Shown one piece after another: positions 28,671 through 37,221 of a stretch of DNA of 64,000 bases. Within the stretch, counting starts at the first letter, position 1, and each line of letters opens with the position of its first letter. The notes beneath the pieces are model-generated. The model saw only the letters and a list, made by a program, of their open reading frames with translations, was not told the origin of the DNA and did no database searches. A program made the translations under genes and the position numbers. Source of the stretch: Marinobacter aromaticivorans (lineage in GTDB: Bacteria > Pseudomonadota > Gammaproteobacteria > Pseudomonadales > Oleiphilaceae); assembly GCF_002806975.1 (NCBI RefSeq), contig NZ_NIHD01000001.1, forward strand, positions 186,001 to 250,000. Reading direction: 5' to 3'.

Positions 28671-28917
28671 AGGGGGCTCCGGTAAATCGATATTTTGTGC
28701 AGTGGCCATTTCTGGCTGTTAACCTGTTGCGATAATACAGTTAACAGCGGAAGTTGACTACCGCCCGGCGGGCACTGGCGAGTGCCGGTTCGACAGCATC
28801 GCATTGTGAACTCAGGTGAGGGAGCAGGCGGTATAATAGATCCTTCATCGCCGGCGAGAATTGCTCGATTAAAGGCGATGGTTCATCAAGGACGAAATCT
28901 GACGCAAAGGAGGCGAC

Positions 28918-29397
28918 ATGAGCAAAGCTGTTGTGCTTCTCGGAGACCTCGGCTCCGATCACCAGGGTTTCCCACCCACGCCGGTGATTGCCGGTTCTGC
29001 CTGTTGCGAGCTTGATACGATTGTGATGTTTGCCTACATCGGCTATTTCAGCGTTTTTTTGGGCCGGATACCTCTCCCTATCATTGTCACTATTGGGTTC
29101 AGGTACGTTGCTCTGATCGAAGATCGCGTTGCCACCGACTCGGGAGGAATTGCAACTGCCCGAATGTTCTGGCAAGGACGGGTGATTGGTCGGTTTTTCA
29201 GAAGCAGCAACGTATTTGCTTACCTCTTGCTGCGAAGCTTTCGTGGTTCCTTTTTTCAGCAAAGAGCATCGCTGCTTGGAGATCCGGACGTTCGTTTACC
29301 GAGACTCTGGCAGGTTTGGGTAATGGCGCCCATGATTTTTCTTTACCTGATGGTTGCGAACGTACTTATCGCAAGTGCGATTATCAAGATGCAATAA
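28918..29397 (+). CDS. chimaeric gene: truncated PAAR start joined to a small membrane protein
   Basis: Encodes 159 residues. The first 28 (MSKAVVLLGDLGSDHQGFPP then TPVIAGSA) look like the beginning of a PAAR-repeat protein, the sharp tip of type VI secretion spikes, and the ATG has a near-perfect AGGAGG site. After GSA the sequence departs at once from PAAR, which should continue with a VxINGxPAAR-like strand. It instead encodes a hydrophobic stretch (about 35-62), a basic middle and a second hydrophobic C-terminal segment (about 133-155). I read it as a deletion joint between a PAAR gene and an unrelated tail. No other type VI genes are nearby. It may be non-functional. Confidence 0.5.
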   Translation: MSKAVVLLGDLGSDHQGFPPTPVIAGSACCELDTIVMFAYIGYFSVFLGRIPLPIIVTIGFRYVALIEDRVATDSGGIATARMFWQGRVIGRFFRSSNVFAYLLLRSFRGSFFQQRASLLGDPDVRLPRLWQVWVMAPMIFLYLMVANVLIASAIIKMQ

Positions 29398-29419
29398 TGT
29401 TGATTCAGCCATGCTTACT

Positions 29420-29591
29420 CAAAAGCTCACGCTAAAACGCAATGCCAAGTCGGTTAGTCGCTTGTCCAAGGTCCATAGCCGGGCATCGGGTGTAATCAGT
29501 GTGGACGCCAACATGCGATATCCACCAAGCCACAACCCAGGCCATAGAGTTGTTCCCGTTCAATCAGCGCCCTGAGTTCGTTGATAGCATC
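29420..29591 (-). pseudogene. VapC-type PIN-domain toxin, frameshifted C-terminal remnant
   Basis: Reading the minus strand from about 29591 gives DAINELRALIEREQLYGLGC then GLVDI. After a one-base shift near 29513 it gives MLASTLITPDARLWTLDKRL and TDLALRFSVSF with a TGA at 29422-29420. Together these match the C-terminal half of VapC toxins (the R-x-LYGxGxGxVDxHLLAS...ARLWTxDxRL pattern). The N-terminal half with the first catalytic Asp is absent, and no antitoxin gene is present. The 5' side is cut by the terminator of the glnHPQ operon. It is a decayed toxin-antitoxin fragment next to the PAAR scar. Confidence 0.72.
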
Positions 29592-29629
29592 AAAAACAAG
29601 CCCCTGAGAGCTATAAAAGTTCCCAGGGG
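29590..29629 (-). terminator. intrinsic terminator of the glnHPQ operon
   Basis: On the minus strand CCCCTG (29629-29624) pairs with CAGGGG (29606-29601) around a 17-nt AT-rich loop and is followed by CTTGTTTTTG. It lies 38 bp past the glnQ stop and overlaps the start of the VapC remnant. Confidence 0.75.
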
Positions 29630-29667
29630 CCCGGTTGAGACAAAGGCGTGCAAAACCCCTCAAGCTG

Positions 29668-30414
29668 TCAGTGCGCAAGCACCCTCGAGAGAAACGCCTG
29701 AGTGCGTTCATTCTGGGGGTTATCAAAAACGTCGTCTGGCTTGCCTTGCTCCACGATCTGGCCTTCGTGGATGTAGATCACCCGGTCGGCCACTTCCCGG
29801 GCGAAGCCCATTTCGTGGGTAACCACCATCATGGTCATGCCTTCTTTTGCCAGTTCGCGCATTACGTCCAGCACTTCGCCAATCATTTCCGGGTCCAGCG
29901 CTGAGGTGGGCTCATCGAACAGCATCAGGCGCGGTTCCATGGCCAGGGCGCGGGCAATGGCAACCCGTTGTTGCTGGCCACCGGAAAGGTGGCTGGGGTA
30001 TTTGTCCGCCTGATTGCCGATGCCTACCCGTTCCAGCAGGCGCTCCGCGGTGGCATTCGCCACGGTTTGCGGTGTGTTTTTGACTTTCTGGGGCGCCAGC
30101 ATGATGTTCTTTTTCACCGTAAGGTGTGGGAACAGGTTAAACTGCTGGAACACCATGCCGACTTCTTTGCGTATTTCCGCCAGCATCTTCTGATTGCCGC
30201 CTTTCGGAGCCAGTGCCTGGCCTTCTACTTCCAGATGGCCGGATTCGAACTCCTCCAGGCCGTTCACGCAGCGAATCAGTGTGGATTTGCCGGAGCCACT
30301 GGCGCCAATAATCACCACCACTTCGCCCTGTTCTACGGACAAATCGATATCTTTAAGGACATGCAGTTTGCCGAAGTATTTGTTCATGCCCTTCATTTGT
30401 ACAATCTGAGTCAT
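29668..30414 (-). CDS. glnQ: polar amino-acid ABC transporter ATP-binding protein (GlnQ type)
   Basis: ATPase of 248 residues for uptake of a polar amino acid, probably glutamine or a relative. It has Walker [11 protein letters not shown] (about residue 35), a signature in HLSGGQQQR, Walker [14 protein letters not shown], and switch His in [11 protein letters not shown]. The GlnQ/ArtP subfamily is clear from the C-terminal [20 protein letters not shown] segment. It follows the permease gene by 13 bp and ends the operon before an intrinsic terminator. Substrate specificity cannot be proven from sequence. Confidence 0.94.
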   Translation of the reverse strand: MTQIVQMKGMNKYFGKLHVLKDIDLSVEQGEVVVIIGASGSGKSTLIRCVNGLEEFESGHLEVEGQALAPKGGNQKMLAEIRKEVGMVFQQFNLFPHLTVKKNIMLAPQKVKNTPQTVANATAERLLERVGIGNQADKYPSHLSGGQQQRVAIARALAMEPRLMLFDEPTSALDPEMIGEVLDVMRELAKEGMTMMVVTHEMGFAREVADRVIYIHEGQIVEQGKPDDVFDNPQNERTQAFLSRVLAH

Positions 30415-30427
30415 GGATCAGGTTCCT

Positions 30428-31099
30428 TCAGACAGAGGCCAGCCCGCGGCGTTCAACCAGGCGGAGAACCAGGGACAACGAGAGGGTGATGGCCAGATAC
30501 ATAACCGCGACCACGAAATACACCTCGAAAGCCGTAAAGGTATTGGCAATGTAAACCTGCCCCTGACGGACAAGTTCGCCGACACCAATCACCGAGAACA
30601 GAGAGGTATCCTTGATGCTGACAATGGCCTGATTGCCCAGCGGCGGAATCATGCGGCGGAATGCCTGGGGCCAGATGATTGACCAGAATGTCTGGGTGCG
30701 GGAAAGGCCAAGAGACAGCCCCGCCTCGGTCTGGCCCTTGTCGATGGACTGAACGCCACCACGCACCACTTCAGAAATGTAAGCGCCCGAGTTCAGCGCA
30801 ATCGCGGCGATACCCGCGGTAAGGGGATCGATGGGGCCTCCGATCAGATCCGGCAGGCCATAAAAAATAAACAGAACCTGAACGAGAATCGGGGTACCAC
30901 GAAATATTTCAATATAGGCCGTTGCGGGCCATTTCAGAAACCAATGTCTGTTGATGCTCAACAAACCAAAAATGATGCCAAGGGCAAAGCCGATAAGCAG
31001 GCCGCCAAAAGAGATCAAGAGGGTATAGGGTATTCCCTTGATCAGGAAGGGAATGGAGTTGATGGCGGCTTGCCAGTCAAATTGGAACTGGGATTCCAC
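30428..31099 (-). CDS. glnP: polar amino-acid ABC transporter permease (GlnP type)
   Basis: Inner-membrane permease of 223 residues with about five hydrophobic segments. It has the cytoplasmic EAA loop EAGLSLGLSRTQTFWSIIWP followed by QAFRRMIPPLGN, which docks on the ATPase. The N-terminal part contains LLISFGGLLIGFALGI. It belongs to the HisM/GlnP family. Encoded between the binding-protein gene (94 bp upstream) and glnQ. A single permease implies a homodimer. Confidence 0.93.
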   Translation of the reverse strand: MESQFQFDWQAAINSIPFLIKGIPYTLLISFGGLLIGFALGIIFGLLSINRHWFLKWPATAYIEIFRGTPILVQVLFIFYGLPDLIGGPIDPLTAGIAAIALNSGAYISEVVRGGVQSIDKGQTEAGLSLGLSRTQTFWSIIWPQAFRRMIPPLGNQAIVSIKDTSLFSVIGVGELVRQGQVYIANTFTAFEVYFVVAVMYLAITLSLSLVLRLVERRGLASV

Positions 31100-31193
31100 A
31101 GTGTGCGTCTCCGCAGGGGTTGGAGTCAGAAGTCGCCGGGGCAGGTTTTACCCCGGCGCAATGAGACAGATGGGCCTGGCGGCTCTTGAGCCT

Positions 31194-31952
31194 TTACTTG
31201 TCTTCCGGCATAGGCCCGAACCATTTCTCGTATATTTTCTTGTAGGTTCCGTCTTCTTTCATTTCGGCGAGGGCTTCATTAACCTCATCAACCCACTCAC
31301 TGCCACTCTTCAAAGCGATGCCATACTGCTGGCCTTCATACAATTTGCCAACGGTTTTGACTTTGCCTTCACCTTTGGTGCGTGCGAAGTAGCCAACGTT
31401 GGGTGAATCGTAGAACACTGCATCCACAGACCGGGACATCAGTGCCATGTACATATCGGAGCTGCCCGGGTATGGAGTTACCCCATCGTTATTATCCAGG
31501 TTTTTCTTGAGAAAATCGTAGCTTGTGCTGCCAATCTTGGTGCCAATTTTCAGGCCTTCAAGGTCACTCAGTTCCTCTATCTCGTTGTTGTTTTCACGAA
31601 CCAGAATCCGCAGACCGGAGTCGTAGTATGGATCGGAGAAATCAACGATTTTTTCACGCTCATCGGTGATGGTAATGCCTGCGATGGCGATATCCACGTT
31701 GCCCGTTTGCAGGGCCGGGATGATACCGTTGAAATCCATGGTATTGAGTTTGTAATCAAAGCCGGCGCGCTGGGCGACTTCAGCGATGATTTCCATATCA
31801 AACCCGATCATTTCACCGGTTTCCTGATCCATCATTTCGAAGGGGACGAAACTGGGGTCGGTAACCACTCGCAGGGTTTCAGCGCTAATGGTGCTGGCCG
31901 CGACAGTAAGTGCGAGGCCGGTGCCCAGTGTTTTCAGCCATTTCGTGCTCAT
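31194..31952 (-). CDS. glnH: amino-acid-binding periplasmic protein (GlnH type)
   Basis: Periplasmic solute-binding protein of 252 residues and the first gene of the glnHPQ operon. It has a signal peptide (1-24, ending ISAET). The SBP_bac_3 fold is marked by PSFVPFEM, GFDMEIIAEVA, GNVDIAIAGITIT and EKIVDFSDPYY, ending in YKKIYEKWFG. Start at 31952 follows AAGGAGAAAGC. Ligand not determined. Confidence 0.93.
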   Translation of the reverse strand: MSTKWLKTLGTGLALTVAASTISAETLRVVTDPSFVPFEMMDQETGEMIGFDMEIIAEVAQRAGFDYKLNTMDFNGIIPALQTGNVDIAIAGITITDEREKIVDFSDPYYDSGLRILVRENNNEIEELSDLEGLKIGTKIGSTSYDFLKKNLDNNDGVTPYPGSSDMYMALMSRSVDAVFYDSPNVGYFARTKGEGKVKTVGKLYEGQQYGIALKSGSEWVDEVNEALAEMKEDGTYKKIYEKWFGPMPEDK

Positions 31953-32308
31953 GCTTTCTCCTTTCTTTCTTATGAGGCTCCATTTGCCCGGTAAGGCAGG
32001 CCGGGAGATTCTCTGTTGATGACCGAGAGCCCCGGGGAGCATTGGTGGAACTGCATTACATACACTTTAGACTATTACTTGGATGGGTGCAGAAAATCAA
32101 ATGCTTGCCCGGCCCCTCTCCCCAACCCCTCTCCCGCGAGGGGAGAGGGGCTTTATGTACTCCCTTCGCCGGTTGTACGGCAGGCTCCCTCTCCCTTGAT
32201 GGGAAACCGATGCTTCGGCACAGGGAGTCAATAAGTCGGGCTGGGAGTTGTCTTTTAGCCCCTCTCCCCTCGCGGGAGAGGGGTTGGGGAGAGGGGGAAG
32301 AAGTCACC
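31953..32308. other. intergenic region glnH / metF carrying a REPIN-like repeat
   Basis: About 356 bases upstream of glnH and downstream of metF, both minus-strand genes. The metF-proximal half is filled by a REPIN-like inverted pair described separately. The glnH-proximal part (31953-32112) includes AT-rich sequence (ACATACACTTTAGACTATTA near 32058-32077) that could hold the promoter, but I cannot fix its boxes. Confidence 0.6.
32113..32297. repeat. REPIN-like pair of C/T-rich hairpin units
   Basis: Two near-identical 40-bp units in opposite orientation (32113-32152 and 32258-32297), each with CCCCTCTCCCCAACCCCTCT-type sequence and an internal stem CCCCTCTCCC / GGGGAGAGGGG closing a GCGA loop. 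The 105 bp between them are not repeated. The inverted pairing lets the full element fold into one long hairpin, the layout of REPINs moved by RAYT transposases. No RAYT gene is in the window. A related element lies at 40454-40588 and a half-unit-like stretch near 58680. Confidence 0.8.
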
Positions 32309-33178
32309 TCAAAACGCAATCTTCTCCCGCTCACTGATGCCCAGATTCTTCCAGATACTGATACTCGGCTCCGCCTGGTTCAGGGTATAAAAGTGCAACC
32401 CCGGCGCCCCGGCTTTCAGAAGCTTTTCGCACATCCGGGTAACCACCTCCTCGCCGAATTTGAGGATGCTTTCCCTGTCGTCGCCATAGGCTTCAAGCTG
32501 CTTGCGAATCCAGCGCGGTATTTCGGCACCGCACATGTCGGAGAAGCGCACCAGGCTGGAGAAGTTCACGATGGGCATGATGCCCGGCACCACCGGAATG
32601 GTGACGCCGAGCTGTTCCAGCCGGTCGATGAAATAGAAGTAGCTGTCTGCGTTAAAGAAGTACTGGGTAATGGCGCTGTTCGCACCAGCCTCCACCTTGC
32701 GGGCAAAGTTTTTCAGATCTTCTTCGGCATTGCGGGCCTGGGGATGAAATTCCGGGTAGGCTGCGACTTCGAGGTTGAAGTGGTCGCCACTGTGTTCGCG
32801 GATGAATTCAACCAGCTCGTTGGCATAGCGCATCTCTCCGGAAGCACCCATGCCCGAAGGCATGTCGCCCCGAAGGGCGACAATGCGGTTAATGCCGTTC
32901 TCTTTGTACACGTCCAGCAGTTCCGCAATCTCTTCCCGCGTGCCACCGACGCAGGAGAGGTGTGGGGCTGTGGAAATGCCCTGTTTGTGCAGGTTGAGCA
33001 CGGTTTCAATGGTGCGGTCCCGGGTGGAACCGCCGGCACCGAAGGTGACCGAGAAGAAGTCCGGATTCACCCCGGCAAGCTGGTTGCGCACAACCTGGAG
33101 TTTTTCCTTGCCCTGGTCGGTCTTGGGCGGGAAAAACTCGAAGCTGAAACGGCGTTTGAATTGTTTCTGGGATTGCAT
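32309..33178 (-). CDS. metF: methylenetetrahydrofolate reductase
   Basis: FAD-dependent enzyme reducing 5,10-methylene- to 5-methyl-tetrahydrofolate, the methyl donor for methionine. The 289-residue protein has the N-terminal KRRFSFEFFPPKT, folate-site Asp in LRGDMPSG, and PVVPGIMPIVNF. The length is that of the bacterial single-domain enzyme. It lies 12 bp downstream of ahcY and completes the metK-ahcY-metF methyl-cycle block. The 3' end is immediately followed by the REPIN-like element. Confidence 0.95.
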   Translation of the reverse strand: MQSQKQFKRRFSFEFFPPKTDQGKEKLQVVRNQLAGVNPDFFSVTFGAGGSTRDRTIETVLNLHKQGISTAPHLSCVGGTREEIAELLDVYKENGINRIVALRGDMPSGMGASGEMRYANELVEFIREHSGDHFNLEVAAYPEFHPQARNAEEDLKNFARKVEAGANSAITQYFFNADSYFYFIDRLEQLGVTIPVVPGIMPIVNFSSLVRFSDMCGAEIPRWIRKQLEAYGDDRESILKFGEEVVTRMCEKLLKAGAPGLHFYTLNQAEPSISIWKNLGISEREKIAF

Positions 33179-33190
33179 CTTGTTATCCGA

Positions 33191-34564
33191 TCAGTACTTG
33201 TAGCTGTCTGGCTTGTACGGGCCTTCGACCGGTACGCCAATGTATTGCGCCTGTTCCGGGGTCAGTTTGGTGATCACGCCACCAAAGCCTTCCACCATGG
33301 CGCGGGCCACTTCTTCGTCCAGTTTCTTGGGCAGTACCTGCACATAAATGCCTTTGGCGCGGGCATCTTCCGGCAGGTCCGCGAATTTGCGCTCGAACAG
33401 GTACATCTGGGCCAGAACCTGGTTGGCGAAGGAGCCGTCCATGATCCGGGACGGGTGGCCAGTGGCGTTGCCCAGGTTTACCAGGCGGCCTTCGGAGAGC
33501 AGAATCAGGTGGTCGTTGGTGGCCTTGTCGCGGTAGATCACGTGAACCTGGGGCTTAACTTCGTCCCACTCCCAGTTCTTGCGCATGTACGCGGTATCGA
33601 TCTCATTGTCGAAGTGGCCGATGTTGCACACGACTGCGCCGGACTTCAGGGCCTTTAGCATGTTGGCATCACACACGTTCATGTTACCGGTGGTGGTCAC
33701 CAGAATATCGGTGTTCTGCATCAGAGCCTTGTCGATGCCTGCTTCAGTGCCGGTGTTTACACCGTTGAGATAAGGGGAAACCACTTCAAAGCCGTCCATG
33801 CAGGCTTGCATGGCGCAGATGGGGTCGGCTTCGGTGACTTTTACGATCATGCCTTCCTGGCGCAGAGAAGCGGCGGAGCCTTTGCCCACGTCGCCGTATC
33901 CGATTACCAGGGCTTTTTTGCCAGCCATCAGGTGGTCGGTGCCACGTTTGATGGCGTCGTTAAGGCTGTGGCGACAACCGTATTTGTTGTCGTTCTTGGC
34001 CTTGGTTACGGCGTCGTTTACGTTGATGGCGGGGACTTTCAGGGTGCCGTCGCGCAGCATTTCCTGCAGGCGGTGTACGCCGGTGGTGGTTTCTTCGGTT
34101 ACGCCGTGGCAGTTGGCCAGTACTTCGGGGTACTTTTCATGGAGCAGGGCGGTGAGGTCGCCGCCGTCGTCCAGGATCATGTTGGGTTCCCAGTCTTCTA
34201 CGTCTGCGCCTACTGTGCGTTCAAGGCACCACTCGTACTCTTCTTCGGTTTCGCCTTTCCAGGCGAATACGGGAATGTTCTGGGCTGCGATGGCGGCGGC
34301 AGCCTGGTCCTGGGTGGAGAAGATGTTGCAGGATGACCAGCGTACGTTGGCGCCCAGTTCAATCAGGGTTTCGATCAGTACGGCGGTCTGGATGGTCATG
34401 TGGATGCAGCCCATGATGTTGGCGCCTTTCAGGGGCTGCTCCGCTTTGTATTTGTTGCGCAGTGCCATGAGGGCGGGCATTTCGCCTTCGGCGATTTTGA
34501 TTTCTTTGCGGCCCCAGCCGGCCAGGTTGATATCGCGGACTTTGTAGTCGTTGAAGTTGCTCAT
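33191..34564 (-). CDS. ahcY: adenosylhomocysteinase
   Basis: NAD-dependent enzyme hydrolysing S-adenosylhomocysteine to homocysteine and adenosine, relieving product inhibition of methyltransferases. The 457-residue protein has the NAD motif [10 protein letters not shown], the substrate stretch [14 protein letters not shown], and the conserved C-terminal KPDSYKY. Start at 34564 with a weak ribosome-binding site. It follows metK on the same strand, but the 224-bp gap contains hairpin element E3. The metK operator therefore probably controls it through read-through, unless it has its own promoter. Confidence 0.95.
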   Translation of the reverse strand: MSNFNDYKVRDINLAGWGRKEIKIAEGEMPALMALRNKYKAEQPLKGANIMGCIHMTIQTAVLIETLIELGANVRWSSCNIFSTQDQAAAAIAAQNIPVFAWKGETEEEYEWCLERTVGADVEDWEPNMILDDGGDLTALLHEKYPEVLANCHGVTEETTTGVHRLQEMLRDGTLKVPAINVNDAVTKAKNDNKYGCRHSLNDAIKRGTDHLMAGKKALVIGYGDVGKGSAASLRQEGMIVKVTEADPICAMQACMDGFEVVSPYLNGVNTGTEAGIDKALMQNTDILVTTTGNMNVCDANMLKALKSGAVVCNIGHFDNEIDTAYMRKNWEWDEVKPQVHVIYRDKATNDHLILLSEGRLVNLGNATGHPSRIMDGSFANQVLAQMYLFERKFADLPEDARAKGIYVQVLPKKLDEEVARAMVEGFGGVITKLTPEQAQYIGVPVEGPYKPDSYKY

Positions 34565-34634
34565 TGGTGTGCTCCGGTTAGTTCTGTTTTGGCCTTCGGG
34601 GTGTAACCCTTTGGCCTCTGAATTTGGAGTCTGC

Positions 34635-34740
34635 GGGGGTGGGGCCAAGCTTCCGTGGAACCGCTACGAGCACATCCATGTGCGCTTGTCTCCGGCCGTC
34701 CTTGGCCTACGACATTCCACGGAAGCTTGGCCCCACCCCC
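34635..34740 (+). repeat. hairpin element E3 (variable perfect arms, diverged core), metK-ahcY gap
   Basis: Perfect 26-bp inverted repeat (34635-34660 with 34715-34740) around a 54-nt loop. The core is the most diverged copy: CCGCTACGAGCACATCCATG with TGCGCTTG following. It aligns base for base with GCTGTGGATACGTCCGTG and TACGCTTG of E1. The changes keep pairing: TAC/GTA in E1 is CAC/GTG here, giving the perfect hairpin CACAT-CC-ATGTG. A second hairpin GGCC-GTCCTT-GGCC follows. The arms share only the short CTTCC segment with the other copies. The element lies between metK and ahcY, both minus strand, with the core on the plus strand. Confidence 0.82.
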
Positions 34741-34788
34741 TTGATCAGTCTTTTGGCGTACGCTGCTTTTTGTACGCCTGAAAATTAT

Positions 34789-35979
34789 TTAGATACCAGC
34801 GGCATCTCTAAGCGCCGCCGCACGATCCGTTTTTTCCCATGGGAACGTTGTGAAAGTCTTGCCCGCAACGGTTACTTCTTCCGGCTCGCGACCGAAGTGG
34901 CCGTAGGCTGCCGTGGCCCGGTACATGGGGTGCAGCAGGTCGAGCATGTTGGTGATGGCATAAGGGCGCAGGTCGAAGTGCTGGCGCACCAGTTCGATGA
35001 TTTTGTCGTCGCTGATTTTTCCGGTGCCGAAGGTGTTTATGGAGATAGACGTTGGTTGGGCCACGCCGATGGCGTAGGACACCTGGATCTCGCACTTGTC
35101 GGCCAAACCGGCAGCAACGATGTTTTTGGCAACGTAGCGGCCCGCGTAAGCGGCGGAGCGGTCGACCTTTGAGGGGTCTTTGCCGGAGAAGGCGCCGCCG
35201 CCGTGGCGTGCCATGCCGCCGTAGGTGTCTACGATGATTTTGCGGCCTGTGAGACCGCAGTCACCAACCGGGCCGCCAATTACGAATTTACCGGTGGGGT
35301 TGATATGGAACTGGGTACCTTTGTGCAGCAACTCTGCAGGCAGTACGTTTTTGACGATCAGTTCCATTACAGCTTCTTTCAGGTCCGCCTGGCTAACGTC
35401 CGGGTCGTGTTGGGTTGAGAGTACAACAGCATCAATACCCACAACTTTGCCCTTTTCGTAGCGGCAGGTTACCTGGCTTTTTGCGTCCGGGCGCAGCCAG
35501 GGCAGTACGCCGGTTTTGCGGGCTTCAGCCTGGCGCTCCATAAGGCGGTGGGCAAAGGTAATCGGTGCGGGCATCAGCACTTCGGTCTCGTTACTGGCAT
35601 AACCGAACATCAGGCCCTGGTCACCGGCGCCCTGGTCTTCTGGCTTCTGGCGGTCAACGCCCTGGGCAATATCCACGGACTGTTTGCCGATGATATTGAT
35701 AATGCCGCAGGTGTCGCCGTCATAACCGACGTTTGAGGAGGTGTAGCCAATGTCTTTGATCACACCACGAACCAGGTCTTCCAGATCCACCCAGGCGCTG
35801 GTTGTGATCTCGCCACCGACGATGGCAACACCGGTTTTCACCATGGTTTCGCAAGCCACACGGGCATGGGGGTCTTCCGCCAGGATGGAATCCAGAACGG
35901 CGTCAGAAATCTGATCCGCCAGTTTGTCCGGATGGCCTTCAGAGACCGATTCGGAGGTGAAGATGCTGTAGTCAGACAT
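34789..35979 (-). CDS. metK: S-adenosylmethionine synthetase
   Basis: Makes SAM from methionine and ATP. The 396-residue protein has the three MAT domains with [15 protein letters not shown], the ATP motif [12 protein letters not shown], and [19 protein letters not shown]. It heads the SAM-cycle block on the minus strand. A clear palindrome matching the one before the ArsR-methyltransferase gene lies about 113 bp upstream of its start, so repression by that regulator is predicted. I saw no convincing SAM riboswitch in the leader. Confidence 0.97.
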   Translation of the reverse strand: MSDYSIFTSESVSEGHPDKLADQISDAVLDSILAEDPHARVACETMVKTGVAIVGGEITTSAWVDLEDLVRGVIKDIGYTSSNVGYDGDTCGIINIIGKQSVDIAQGVDRQKPEDQGAGDQGLMFGYASNETEVLMPAPITFAHRLMERQAEARKTGVLPWLRPDAKSQVTCRYEKGKVVGIDAVVLSTQHDPDVSQADLKEAVMELIVKNVLPAELLHKGTQFHINPTGKFVIGGPVGDCGLTGRKIIVDTYGGMARHGGGAFSGKDPSKVDRSAAYAGRYVAKNIVAAGLADKCEIQVSYAIGVAQPTSISINTFGTGKISDDKIIELVRQHFDLRPYAITNMLDLLHPMYRATAAYGHFGREPEEVTVAGKTFTTFPWEKTDRAAALRDAAGI

Positions 35980-36070
35980 AGGTTTGCTCCTCTGTGAGCG
36001 TTTCGAAATCTTGCCGGCTTTTGCATGCTGTTGCTGATGCCGGCCAGCTGATCTGTTTGCGTTAAATGCG

Positions 36071-36090
36071 TGTAGGTATTACTACCTACA
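36071..36090. promoter_or_regulatory. second palindrome upstream of metK
   Basis: TGTAGGTA (36071-36078) and TACCTACA (36083-36090) form a perfect eight-base inverted repeat with a TTAC spacer, one base from the ATATCAAA palindrome. It could be another operator or a leader-RNA hairpin. It does not match a motif I know. Confidence 0.45.
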
Positions 36091-36091
36091 T

Positions 36092-36115
36092 GAATATCAA
36101 AGTTTTTTGATATTC
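36092..36115. promoter_or_regulatory. predicted SAM-cycle operator upstream of metK
   Basis: GAATATCAAA (36092-36101) and TTTGATATTC (36106-36115) are perfect inverted arms with a GTTT centre. The inner 20 bases differ at one position from the palindrome beside the ArsR-methyltransferase gene (37202-37221). A shared site at the regulator gene and at metK is strong evidence for an operator. Binding itself is inferred. Confidence 0.75.
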
Positions 36116-36154
36116 CCTGCAAGGGCCGGAATATCGGGTTTTATGAAAGCCTGA

Positions 36155-37159
36155 TCATCTCAGGGGTAACTGGGTTTTCCAGAACTCCCGCACCTGGATC
36201 TGGAAGCCGTTGCGTAAACCGATAAACAGCTGTTCCCCTGCTTTCAGGCCCGCCGCCGCAGCCCAGGCGGTGAGTTCTTCCGGCTCGAATCCCAGCCACA
36301 GATCGCCACAATTCTCTTTCGCCCAGTTCTGGTCGTGCCGGCACAGATCGCTGATCACCAGGCAGCCGCTGTTGTTCATCAGTGCAGCCGCATCGAGAAA
36401 TATGTCTGCCGGGCTGGGTACGTGGTGCAGCACCATATTGGCCACCACAAGGTCAAACGCATCCCCTCTTGCCAGCAGTGTGTCGGTTACGCCTTCAATC
36501 AGGTCAATGTTGTTCAGGCGCTCCTCAATGCAGGTGCGCGTGGCCTTGGCGAGCATGTCCCGGCTGTTATCCAGGGCCACAACGTGTTCGCAAAGTTCGG
36601 ACAGCACGGGTAAAAAGCCGCCTTCACCCGGGCCAATTTCCAGCGCTGTTTGCCACTGGCGTTTGCGTGTCCGCTTGCGGATCATGTCTGCCACGGGGGC
36701 CGCATACAGATCAAAGGCGGCAATCAGTTCCTGCTGCTCCCGGAATTGCTCCGAATGCCGGGAGAAAAACGCCTGCGACTGATCCGCTCGCTGGTTGCGG
36801 ATAGATTCAATTTTTTCCTGCAGGTGGACGGGTAAGGGCGCGCGATCCACTGCTTCAAAAATCTGGCGAATGGTCAGATCCGTGGGCTTGTCGTTATCCA
36901 GATGCAGCGGGCGACGGTAAAAAATGGCGTTGCCTTCACGCTGTGGCTCCACCAGTCCCGCTTTGTGCATTACCTTCAGGTGATGGCTCATGCCCGATTG
37001 GCGCATATCAAACAACTGGCTCAGCTCCAGTACGCCAAAGGTATCCCGCCGCAGCACACGCAAGATTTCCAGGCGCAACGGGTCGCCGCTTGCCTTGTAG
37101 ATCGGGGCAAGTACGTCCACGGAGGATATGGGGTGAGCCTGTGCATTCAATGTTGTCAT
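36155..37159 (-). CDS. ArsR-family regulator fused to SAM-dependent methyltransferase domain (SahR-like)
   Basis: Two-domain protein of 334 residues. Residues about 10-90 form an ArsR winged helix (ASGDPLRLEILRVL, and the recognition helix MRQSGMSHHLKVMHKAGL). Residues about 150-330 form a class I methyltransferase fold with the SAM motif LEIGPGEGGFLPVL and VVANMVLHHVPSP. ArsR-methyltransferase proteins have been tied by comparative genomics to control of the SAM/SAH cycle, and metK-ahcY-metF adjacent here agree. The methyltransferase domain may sense SAM or SAH rather than catalyse. I prefer ATG 37159 over TTG 37192, which sits only 10 bp from its operator. Confidence 0.85.
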   Translation of the reverse strand: MTTLNAQAHPISSVDVLAPIYKASGDPLRLEILRVLRRDTFGVLELSQLFDMRQSGMSHHLKVMHKAGLVEPQREGNAIFYRRPLHLDNDKPTDLTIRQIFEAVDRAPLPVHLQEKIESIRNQRADQSQAFFSRHSEQFREQQELIAAFDLYAAPVADMIRKRTRKRQWQTALEIGPGEGGFLPVLSELCEHVVALDNSRDMLAKATRTCIEERLNNIDLIEGVTDTLLARGDAFDLVVANMVLHHVPSPADIFLDAAALMNNSGCLVISDLCRHDQNWAKENCGDLWLGFEPEELTAWAAAAGLKAGEQLFIGLRNGFQIQVREFWKTQLPLR

Positions 37160-37201
37160 GGTTGCGGAGTTTAAGTGGGTTGGAGAGCTCAATCAATAGG
37201 C

Positions 37202-37221
37202 ATATCAAAATTTTTTGATAT
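37202..37221. promoter_or_regulatory. predicted SAM-cycle operator at the regulator gene
   Basis: ATATCAAAATTTTTTGATAT, a near-perfect 20-bp palindrome, 43 bp before the chosen start of the ArsR-methyltransferase gene and nearly identical to the site upstream of metK. It predicts autoregulation. It is about 190 bp from tkt, so an effect on tkt is less likely. Confidence 0.78.

Noticed and set aside
28741..29262. 173-codon minus-strand frame between bioA and the PAAR-like gene
   Set aside because: No recognisable domain, no good ribosome-binding site, and it overlaps the plus-strand frame that has an ideal AGGAGG.
34747..34775. GGCGTAC..GTACGCC hairpin after metK as its terminator
   Set aside because: The stem is real, but the T-tract lies in its loop or on the wrong strand for metK; termination is not supported.
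35980..36070. SAM or SAH riboswitch in the metK leader or the metK-ahcY gap
   Set aside because: I looked for the conserved helices and found only a GCCGGC self-complementary pair near metK and the E3 element before ahcY; neither fits a known SAM/SAH riboswitch by eye. A covariance-model search would be decisive.
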